Positions 25,413 to 31,234 of a stretch of DNA of 31,234 nt are shown here, piece after piece; positions within the stretch are counted from its first letter, which is position 1, and the number at the start of each line of letters is the position of its first letter. Under the pieces are notes generated by a model. It made no database searches, was not told where the DNA came from, and was given only the letters and a program-made list of their open reading frames with translations. The DNA comes from an uncultured Prevotella sp. Lineage in GTDB: Bacteria; Bacteroidota; Bacteroidia; Bacteroidales; Bacteroidaceae. A program made the translations under genes and the position numbers. Where the stretch lies: the NCBI GenBank assembly GCA_900548585.1, contig URLI01000026.1:1-31234 (forward strand), in the 5' to 3' direction.

Positions 25413-27113
25413 ATGAAAACGAAGATTACAATTCTGTGCATGGCTTTGATCCTTTCATTGACGGCAGGCGCGCAGAACAAGATGAACATAAACTACGGCG
25501 GGACACCGAAAAGGGAGGTCAGGGCGGTGTGGCTTGCCACGGTGGAAAGCCTTGACTGGCCGATGGTCAAAGCCAACTCTCCTGAAAACATAAAGAGGCA
25601 GCAGAATGAACTGACGGACATCCTTGACAAACTGCAGAGAGCCGGCGTAAACCTCGTGCTGATGCAGTCTAGGGTAAGGGCATCCACGATATACCAGAGC
25701 GACATAGAGCCATGGGATAAAAACCTTACAGGCACTCCAGGCAAATATCCGGGATACGACCCTCTGCAATTCGCCATCGAGCAATGTCACGCAAGGGGGA
25801 TGCAAATCCATTCGTGGGTAGTAACATTGCCTATAGGCCCGTGGAACTCATACGCGGCAAAAAGGATGCGGGAGAAATATCCGGAACTGCTGCGAAGGAT
25901 AGGCAAGGACGGATACATAGACCCAGAAAACACTGGCACTGCAGCATATATTGCCGCTATCTGCGCCGAGATAGTGAGGAAATATGATGTTGACGGAATA
26001 CACCTCGACTACATAAGATACCCTGATGCCTGGAAGATGCCGGCAAACAGAGCGAGATGCCGTGAGAACATAACTCGTATCGTAAGGGCGGTAAACATGG
26101 CGATAAAACAGGAAAAGCCGTGGGTCATGCTAAGTTGCTCACCAGTGGGCAAGCATGATGACCTTACAAGGTTCAGCAGCAGGGGATGGAACGCGCGAAC
26201 AGCCGTGGCGCAGGATGCGCAGCAATGGCTGAAAGAGGGACTGATGGACGCGGAATTTCCCATGATTTATTTCCGTGGAGACAACTTCTATCCTTTCGCA
26301 CTCGACTGGCAGGAGAACGCGAACGGTAGGATCATTGCGCCGGGCCTCGGCATATACTTCATGCACCCGTCTGAAGGGCGATGGAACTTGACAGACGTTC
26401 AGAGGCAAATGAATTACCTGCGGCAGATAGGACTCGGACATACTTATTTCAGAAGCAAGTTCTTCACAGAGAACACAAAAGGGCTATACGACTTCACTGT
26501 CAACGAGTTCGACCGTTTCCTTGCGGTTGTTCCTGCAATGTCGTGGCTTAACAAGACACCACCGACCTCACCATCGGGACTTGCCGTAAAATATGAAACA
26601 GGCAGGCAGTTGCTGACATGGAATGCCGCAAGAAGCAGAAACGAAAGCCCAGACGTGTCATACAACATTTACGCATCGCGCGGAGAAAACGTTGATGTAA
26701 ACGACCCAAGAAACCTCATCGCGCAGTTGGTAAGAGGCACGTCACTGACAATAGACACGAAAGTACCGTTCAATTATGCAGTGTGCGCAATAGACCGGTT
26801 CGGGAACGAGAGCGAGCCTGCAAGGACTGGCGCAAGCAAGAAAAGCGACATGCCAACATGTCTCATTGAAAATGACGGGAAAACAATGAGGCTGCCACCA
26901 CGCCCGAACACGCTCGATGCAGAGTTTGTCATATTCAAATCGCTTGCAGGCACACCCGTTGCCACACGTATGTATTGTGGTGACGAAATCGACATATCCA
27001 CCCTGCCCTATGGCTTTTACTCCGTCCACTCCCTCGGAAGGAAGGGAAGGACGCACCGCCTCGGCTGGATAAAGAAGGAAACGGAAATGGGGAAATCTCT
27101 TCCCCTTTTATGA
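25413..27113 (+). CDS. GHL10 family glycoside hydrolase-like protein (YngK type)
   Basis: The 566-residue exported protein has a signal peptide (MKTKITILCMALILSLTAGA, residues 1-20). A GHL10/PF02638 TIM-barrel domain spans about 34-345, with REVRAVWLATVESLDWP, QSRVRAS (85-91), GMQIHSWV and the conserved DGIHLDYIRYP (194-204). From about 388 there is a fibronectin type III-like module (PPTSPSGLAV to AVCAIDRFGNES) and then a short C-terminal domain. The family includes E. coli YngK/DigH, reported to be a glycosyl hydrolase acting on denuded peptidoglycan strands; other members are uncharacterised. The frame is open back to 25257, but the ATG at 25413 starts the signal peptide. The stop overlaps the next possible start by 4 bases (ATGA). 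Confidence 0.9.
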   Translation: MKTKITILCMALILSLTAGAQNKMNINYGGTPKREVRAVWLATVESLDWPMVKANSPENIKRQQNELTDILDKLQRAGVNLVLMQSRVRASTIYQSDIEPWDKNLTGTPGKYPGYDPLQFAIEQCHARGMQIHSWVVTLPIGPWNSYAAKRMREKYPELLRRIGKDGYIDPENTGTAAYIAAICAEIVRKYDVDGIHLDYIRYPDAWKMPANRARCRENITRIVRAVNMAIKQEKPWVMLSCSPVGKHDDLTRFSSRGWNARTAVAQDAQQWLKEGLMDAEFPMIYFRGDNFYPFALDWQENANGRIIAPGLGIYFMHPSEGRWNLTDVQRQMNYLRQIGLGHTYFRSKFFTENTKGLYDFTVNEFDRFLAVVPAMSWLNKTPPTSPSGLAVKYETGRQLLTWNAARSRNESPDVSYNIYASRGENVDVNDPRNLIAQLVRGTSLTIDTKVPFNYAVCAIDRFGNESEPARTGASKKSDMPTCLIENDGKTMRLPPRPNTLDAEFVIFKSLAGTPVATRMYCGDEIDISTLPYGFYSVHSLGRKGRTHRLGWIKKETEMGKSLPLL

Positions 27114-27124
27114 AAACGAGAAAA

Positions 27125-27913
27125 ATGTTAAGCAAGAACACTGTAAAATTCATTCACTCTCTTGAAATGAAGAAATTCAGGACAAGGGAAAGAGCATTCG
27201 TGGCAGAAGGCCCGAAAGTCGTGGGGGATTTGATGAAGGTGACAAAACCAATGAAATTGTTTGCCACAAAAGAGTGGATCGGCGGAAATAATTCCTTGAG
27301 TGAGGCAGACTATGTTCAGACGGTTACAGAACACGAACTGTCACAATTTAGTTTCTTGAAACATCCCCAACACGTGCTGGCTGTTTTTCCAATACCAGAC
27401 ACCAATGAGCCAAGCAATTACACAGACCTGCTTAAAGGCAGGCTGACACTCGCGCTCGACTCCGTTCAGGATCCGGGAAACCTCGGGACAATAATAAGAA
27501 TTGCTGACTGGTTCGGCATCGAGACAATACTTTGCAGCAACGAAACGGCCGATGTGTATAACCCGAAAGTGGTTCAGGCCACCATGGGCAGCATTGCAAG
27601 GGTAAAAGTGATATACACCAACCTTGCAACAGCACTTGCCGGGATAGGAAACGGAATTAATATCTACGGCACGTTCCTCGACGGCGAGAACATATACGTC
27701 AGCAAATTGCCAAACGAGGGCGTGATAGTGATGGGCAATGAGGGGAAAGGCATATCGGATGAAGTGGCCGACATGGTGACAAACAGGATACTGATACCCA
27801 ACTACCCTGAAGGGCGTGAGACAGCCGACTCGCTTAACGTTGCCATAGCCACCGCAATCACCTGTGCCGAGTTCAGGCGCACGGCGTGGGCAGGCCAAAT
27901 AAAAAATACTTAA
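27125..27913 (+). CDS. SpoU/TrmH family RNA 2'-O-methyltransferase
   Basis: The 262-residue protein has the SpoU methyltransferase fold with its three motifs: DPGNLGTIIR (116-125), VIVMGNEGKGIS (200-211) and SLNVAIATAI (236-245). Such enzymes form a trefoil knot and methylate ribose in tRNA or 23S rRNA using S-adenosylmethionine. The N-terminal region (MLSKNTVKFIHSLEMKKFR) resembles the substrate-binding domain of TsnR/RlmB-like members. An earlier in-frame ATG at 27110 would overlap the GHL10 stop by 4 bases; 27125 gives the family's usual MLSKN start and is preferred. The target RNA and position cannot be told. It is probably cotranscribed with the gene upstream. Confidence 0.92.
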   Translation: MLSKNTVKFIHSLEMKKFRTRERAFVAEGPKVVGDLMKVTKPMKLFATKEWIGGNNSLSEADYVQTVTEHELSQFSFLKHPQHVLAVFPIPDTNEPSNYTDLLKGRLTLALDSVQDPGNLGTIIRIADWFGIETILCSNETADVYNPKVVQATMGSIARVKVIYTNLATALAGIGNGINIYGTFLDGENIYVSKLPNEGVIVMGNEGKGISDEVADMVTNRILIPNYPEGRETADSLNVAIATAITCAEFRRTAWAGQIKNT

Positions 27914-27940
27914 AAAACACAGTATATCAGAATTTATTGC

Positions 27941-27948
27941 TACCTTTG
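27941..27948 (+). promoter_or_regulatory. Putative -7 box of lysS
   Basis: TACCTTTG fits the Bacteroidota -7 consensus and lies 61 bases before the lysS ATG. A TTTG -33 box is not seen at the usual distance, so the promoter may be weak or need an activator. Confidence 0.5.
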
Positions 27949-28009
27949 CAGAAATTCCTGAAAGGAAACACATATATAAAATAATACATTAAACAGAAAG
28001 TTGTATCAC

Positions 28010-29740
28010 ATGAATGCCTTGGAACTAAGCGAACAGGAAATAGGAAGGCGGCAGAGCCTAAAGGAATTGAGAGAAATGGGCATCAACCCATATCCTGCGG
28101 CAGAATACCCCACCAACGCCTTCAGCACAGACATAAAGAAGGAATTCAGCGAAAAAGAAGAGCAACGGGAGGTTTGCATCGCAGGACGTATTATGAGCGT
28201 GCGCGTCATGGGGAAAGCCTCCTTTGCAGAGTTGCAGGACTCCAAGGGAAGAATACAGATTTACATAACGCGCGACGAAATATGCCCCGGCGAAAACAAG
28301 GACTTGTACAACAAAGTGTTCAAGAAACTTCTCGACATAGGGGATTTCATAGGCGTCAGGGGCTTCGTGTTCAGGACACAGATGGGGGAAATATCCGTAC
28401 ATGCAAAGGAACTGACGCTTCTCAGCAAGAGCCTGAAACCCCTGCCGATAGTGAAATACAAGGACGGGGTGGCATACGACAAGTTCGATGACCCGGAACT
28501 GCGCTACAGGCAGCGGTATGTTGACCTCATTGTGAACGATGGTGTTAAGGACACGTTCCTGCAAAGGGCGACGGTGCTGCGAACGATGAGGCACATACTC
28601 GACGATAACGGATACACGGAAGTGGAGACCCCCACACTGCAGATGATTGCCGGAGGAGCATCGGCGCGCCCGTTCGTAACGCATTTCAATGCGCTGAACC
28701 AAGACATGTTCATGCGTATTGCAACGGAACTGTACCTGAAACGACTTATCGTCGGAGGATTCGAGGGTGTCTATGAAATAGGCAAGAACTTCCGCAACGA
28801 GGGCATGGACCGTAACCACAACCCGGAGTTCACGTGCATGGAACTGTATGTGCAGTATAAGGACTACAACTGGATGATGTCGTTCACCGAGAAACTGCTC
28901 GAGAGAATCTGCATCGCCGTGAACGGCAAGCCGGAGCGCGAGATAGACGGCAAGGTCATTTCATTCAAGGCCCCATACCGGCGACTGCCGATACTCGATG
29001 CCATAAAAGAGAAAACCGGGTTCGACGTAGAGGGAAAGAACGAGGAGGAAATCCGCGCCTTCTGCAAGGAGAAAGGCATGGAAGTTGACGAATCAATGGG
29101 AAAGGGCAAACTCATCGACGAACTGTTCGGGGAATTCTGCGAAGGAACATACATTCAGCCGACATTCATAACAGACTATCCGGTGGAGATGTCACCGCTG
29201 ACAAAGATGCACCGGTCAAAGCCCGGGCTGACGGAGCGGTTTGAACTCATGGTCAACGGGAAGGAGCTTGCGAACGCTTATTCTGAACTCAACGACCCTA
29301 TTGACCAGGAAGAACGCTTCATTGAGCAAATGAGACTTGCGGACAAAGGAGACGACGAGGCAATGGTAATAGACAAGGATTTCCTCAGGGCATTGCAATA
29401 TGGAATGCCGCCCACTTCAGGCATTGGCATTGGCATAGACAGACTCGTGATGCTGATGACCGGCAAGACTTTCATACAGGAAGTCCTATTCTTCCCGCAG
29501 ATGAAGCCGGAGAAGAAAATACCACAGGACAACGAGGAGGAATGGGGCAAGATAGGAGTTGCCCCGGAATGGGTGCCAGTGCTGCGAAAGGCTGGGTTCA
29601 ACCTCGTAACGAATATAAAGGACGAAAAGGCGCAGGGCCTGCAACAAAAAATTGGCGACATAGTGAAGAGATACAAACTCGACATGAAGAAACCGTCTGT
29701 GGATGACATACAACAGTGGATTGACAAAATCAACAAATGA
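28010..29740 (+). CDS. lysS: Lysine--tRNA ligase (class II)
   Basis: The 576-residue protein charges tRNA-Lys. It has an N-terminal OB-fold anticodon-binding domain (about 55-140) and a class II core with motif 1 around 190-210, motif 2 GKNFRNEGMDRNHNPEF (258-274) and motif 3 GIGIGIDRLVML (471-482). About 77 residues follow PQMKPE (495-500). E. coli LysS, about 505 residues, has no such tail. The tail is predicted helical (KAGFNLVTNIKD, LQQKIGDIVKRYKLDMKKPS, VDDIQQWIDKINK). The frame is open back to a TTG at 28001; the ATG at 28010 gives the usual MNALELSEQE start. gpsA follows after a 105-base gap that holds a long stem-loop. Confidence 0.97.
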   Translation: MNALELSEQEIGRRQSLKELREMGINPYPAAEYPTNAFSTDIKKEFSEKEEQREVCIAGRIMSVRVMGKASFAELQDSKGRIQIYITRDEICPGENKDLYNKVFKKLLDIGDFIGVRGFVFRTQMGEISVHAKELTLLSKSLKPLPIVKYKDGVAYDKFDDPELRYRQRYVDLIVNDGVKDTFLQRATVLRTMRHILDDNGYTEVETPTLQMIAGGASARPFVTHFNALNQDMFMRIATELYLKRLIVGGFEGVYEIGKNFRNEGMDRNHNPEFTCMELYVQYKDYNWMMSFTEKLLERICIAVNGKPEREIDGKVISFKAPYRRLPILDAIKEKTGFDVEGKNEEEIRAFCKEKGMEVDESMGKGKLIDELFGEFCEGTYIQPTFITDYPVEMSPLTKMHRSKPGLTERFELMVNGKELANAYSELNDPIDQEERFIEQMRLADKGDDEAMVIDKDFLRALQYGMPPTSGIGIGIDRLVMLMTGKTFIQEVLFFPQMKPEKKIPQDNEEEWGKIGVAPEWVPVLRKAGFNLVTNIKDEKAQGLQQKIGDIVKRYKLDMKKPSVDDIQQWIDKINK

Positions 29741-29750
29741 AAATCGGCGA

Positions 29751-29806
29751 CAGGCAATGCACGGCACACCATTCCAACGCTTGCAACGCGAACCGTGAAT
29801 TGCCTG
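29751..29806. other. Long stem-loop between lysS and gpsA
   Basis: CAGGCAAT (29751-29758) pairs with ATTGCCTG (29799-29806). After one mismatch the stem continues as CACGG (29760-29764) with CCGTG (29793-29797). The loop is 28 bases. No T-run follows (CGCTAAACC), so it is not a standard terminator; it could be an attenuating, processing or stabilising structure in the lysS-gpsA transcript. Confidence 0.6.
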
Positions 29807-29845
29807 CGCTAAACCTTAAATCCTTGAACAATAAATCATTACACT

Positions 29846-30841
29846 ATGTTTGACTGTGGGAGAATTGCAATAATTGGCGGTGGAAGCTGGGCAACGGCAA
29901 TAGCAAAGATTGTTGTCGTGAAAACACATCACATAGGATGGTATATGAGACGGGACGACCGCATTGAGGACTTCCGCAGACTTGGTCATAACCCTGCCTA
30001 TCTCGTGAGCCTGCGATTTGACATAAACGAAATAGATTTCTCGAGCGACATAAACTATATCGTGGAAAATTATGACACCCTGATTTTCGTAACGCCGTCG
30101 CCGTACTTGAAAAATCACCTCAGGAAACTGAAAACAAGGATAAAGGACAAATTCGTAATCACGGCGATAAAAGGTATCGTACCAGACGAGAACCTCGTCT
30201 GCTCGGAATATTTCCACAACGTTTATGACGTGCCGCATGAAAATCTCGCATGTATAGGCGGACCGTCGCACGCGGAGGAGGTGGCACTGGAACGTCTATC
30301 ATACCTTACAATCGGCTGCGTTAACACGGAAAAGGCAAAGGCATTTGCAGAACTCATAGCAAGCGACTACATAAAGACAAAGACATCGACAGACGTTATA
30401 GGAATTGAGTATGCGTCTGTACTTAAGAATGTGTATGCCATCGCAGCAGGTATTTGCAGCGGACTGAAATATGGCGACAACTTCCAGTCGGTGCTTATGT
30501 CAAACGCCGTGCAGGAGATGAACCGCTTTGTCACGGCTGTAAACCCAATAGAAAGAGCCATCATAGACTCCGTGTATATGGGCGACCTGCTTGTCACGGG
30601 ATATTCAAATTTCTCACGCAACCGCACGTTCGGAACGATGATCGGCAAGGGCTACAGCGTGAAGTCGGCCCAGATAGAAATGGAAATGATTGCCGAGGGC
30701 TATTTCGGGACAAAGTGCATGAAGGAAATCAACCGTCACATGCACGTCAACATGCCTATACTCGATGCCGTATATAATATATTGTATGAGCGCATCAGCC
30801 CGCAGATAGAAATAAAGTTGCTCACTGACAGTTTCAGATAA
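29846..30841 (+). CDS. gpsA: Glycerol-3-phosphate dehydrogenase [NAD(P)+]
   Basis: The 331-residue cytosolic enzyme reduces dihydroxyacetone phosphate to sn-glycerol 3-phosphate, the backbone of phospholipids. It has the N-terminal Rossmann motif IIGGGSWATAIA (9-20), TAIKGI with K109, GGPSHAEEVA (138-147) and the catalytic K194 in SVLKNVYAIAAG. The family's SRNRTFG region is present in the C-terminal domain (FSRNRTFGTMIGKG). In many Bacteroidales the order is lysS-gpsA-pgi; here pgi is not next, and a tandem repeat array and an insertion sequence end follow instead. Confidence 0.96.
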   Translation: MFDCGRIAIIGGGSWATAIAKIVVVKTHHIGWYMRRDDRIEDFRRLGHNPAYLVSLRFDINEIDFSSDINYIVENYDTLIFVTPSPYLKNHLRKLKTRIKDKFVITAIKGIVPDENLVCSEYFHNVYDVPHENLACIGGPSHAEEVALERLSYLTIGCVNTEKAKAFAELIASDYIKTKTSTDVIGIEYASVLKNVYAIAAGICSGLKYGDNFQSVLMSNAVQEMNRFVTAVNPIERAIIDSVYMGDLLVTGYSNFSRNRTFGTMIGKGYSVKSAQIEMEMIAEGYFGTKCMKEINRHMHVNMPILDAVYNILYERISPQIEIKLLTDSFR

Positions 30842-30956
30842 CACAGCGCACAACTCACAACATTTTTATTTTGCTCATACGCCTGATGGGCTGCCAGCAC
30901 ATCACATGATGCTTGCCAGACACCGGGCAGGCATGCCATACGACACAGGCAATAAA
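30842..30956. other. Intergenic DNA after gpsA
   Basis: No gene is seen in these 115 bases. Several short complementary GC-rich strings (GCCTG, CTGCCAG, GGGCAGGC) occur, but no hairpin with a T-run, so the gpsA terminator is not identified. Confidence 0.35.
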
Positions 30957-31044
30957 GTAAATACGCCGTGTTTGGTCGGTAAATACGCCGTGTTTGGTCA
31001 GTAAATACGCCGTGTTTGGTCAGTAAACACGCCGTGTTTGGTGT
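30957..31044. repeat. Four tandem copies of a 22-base repeat
   Basis: Units start at 30957, 30979, 31001 and 31023. Each begins GTAAAYACGCCGTGTTTGGT. Units 2 and 3 are identical, unit 1 differs from them in its last base, and unit 4 has C for T at position 6 and a diverged end. Each unit contains a near-palindrome AAAYACG-C-CGTGTTT, perfect in unit 4. The length is not a multiple of three, so the array is not coding. Confidence 0.95.
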
Positions 31045-31137
31045 TCTGAAAGACACAAATTGAATTGATATTCACAACAACCCATAATGCCGCTTACCAA
31101 CACCAGGAAATGTGCCATAACCTATCCCACACAATAA
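31045..31137. other. Intergenic DNA between repeat array and IS end
   Basis: AT-rich sequence with no gene seen. It ends in TAA (31135-31137), which could be the target-site copy next to the insertion sequence. Confidence 0.35.
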
Positions 31138-31167
31138 GAGACCTCTGCAAAACTTTTAGTTTAGAAA

Positions 31168-31199
31168 TTTGCTTATATAATTATTTTTTCGTACCTTTA
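31168..31199 (+). promoter_or_regulatory. Promoter inside the IS end
   Basis: TTTG (31168-31171), 20 bases, then TACCTTTA (31192-31199) match the Bacteroidota consensus with one difference in the -7 box. The ATG at 31204 follows closely, giving a nearly leaderless transcript. Confidence 0.6.
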
Positions 31200-31203
31200 T
31201 CGT

Positions 31204-31234
31204 ATGAAACAGCAACTCTCCTCTCTCAGCTTTG
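31204..31234 (+). CDS. Partial ORF, probable transposase start
   Basis: Only ten codons are in the window (MKQQLSSLSF). The short N-terminus, the promoter just ahead and the terminal-repeat-like sequence at 31138 suggest an IS5-family transposase. The sequence is too short to confirm. Confidence 0.45.
   Translation, partial: MKQQLSSLSF

Larger units (their letters stand above)
31138..31234 (+). mobile_element. Left end of a probable IS5-type insertion sequence (cut by window)
   Basis: GAGACCTCTGCAAAAC at 31138 resembles the terminal inverted repeats of IS5-family elements, which often begin GAGACCTTTGCAAAA. It is preceded by TAA, fitting a three-base TNA target duplication. A promoter and an ATG follow within 70 bases. 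The other end is outside the window, so the identification rests on one end. Confidence 0.5.

Noticed and set aside
30957..31044. CRISPR array
   Set aside because: The repeats are directly adjacent with no spacers and there are no cas genes.
30736..31056. Minus-strand frame reading through the 22-base repeats (TPNTACLLTKHGVF...)
   Set aside because: The repeat length is not a multiple of three, so successive units are read in different frames; this is not a repeat protein.

Overview
The window looks like a chromosomal segment of a Bacteroidales bacterium, most likely Prevotella or a close relative. Three lines of evidence support this. Promoters are of the Bacteroidota type (a TTTG box 19-23 bases upstream of TAnnTTTG) ahead of many genes. 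Gene orders are familiar from the group (pheT-yebC, lysS-gpsA, manC-gmd-fcl). The tRNA genes lack an encoded CCA. No species assignment is possible by reading alone. Almost all of the window is housekeeping. There is no CRISPR array, prophage, toxin-antitoxin pair or recognisable defence island, and I saw no clearly undescribed protein system. The most unusual signals are in non-coding DNA.

Layout. 1-140: no gene. 141-3366 (-): pheT and yebC. 3681-5055 (-): nth and a DUF2461 gene. 5091-5141: a long imperfect hairpin. 5160-5991 (-): a small membrane protein and an OmpH/Skp-like lipoprotein. 6085-9759 (+): pepD and htpG, separated by a terminator; htpG is preceded by a perfect -24/-12 sigma-54-type sequence. 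9804-10380: two tRNA genes (Arg-ACG on -, Pro-UGG on +) with their promoters and terminators. 10571-14033 (-): manC-gmd-fcl, the GDP-mannose to GDP-L-fucose pathway, with promoter and terminator. 14057-16360 (-): a class A penicillin-binding protein. 16477-17894 (+): pyrB-pyrI, aspartate carbamoyltransferase. 17902-25306 (-): a closely packed cluster, read as CstA-like transporter, beta-barrel protein, nadC, M23 peptidase, C69 peptidase and lytic transglycosylase. 25413-27913 (+): a GHL10 family glycosidase and a SpoU RNA methyltransferase. 28010-30841 (+): lysS and gpsA. 30957-31044: four tandem copies of a 22-base unit. 31138 to the end: the left end of an apparent insertion sequence, cut off by the window.

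Functional themes are translation (pheT, yebC, lysS, two tRNAs, RNA methyltransferase), cell envelope (PBP1A, M23 peptidase, lytic transglycosylase, OmpH, GDP-fucose supply) and central metabolism (pyrBI, nadC, gpsA, CstA). The back half of the 17.9-25.3 kb cluster joins three envelope-directed hydrolases and may work on peptidoglycan.
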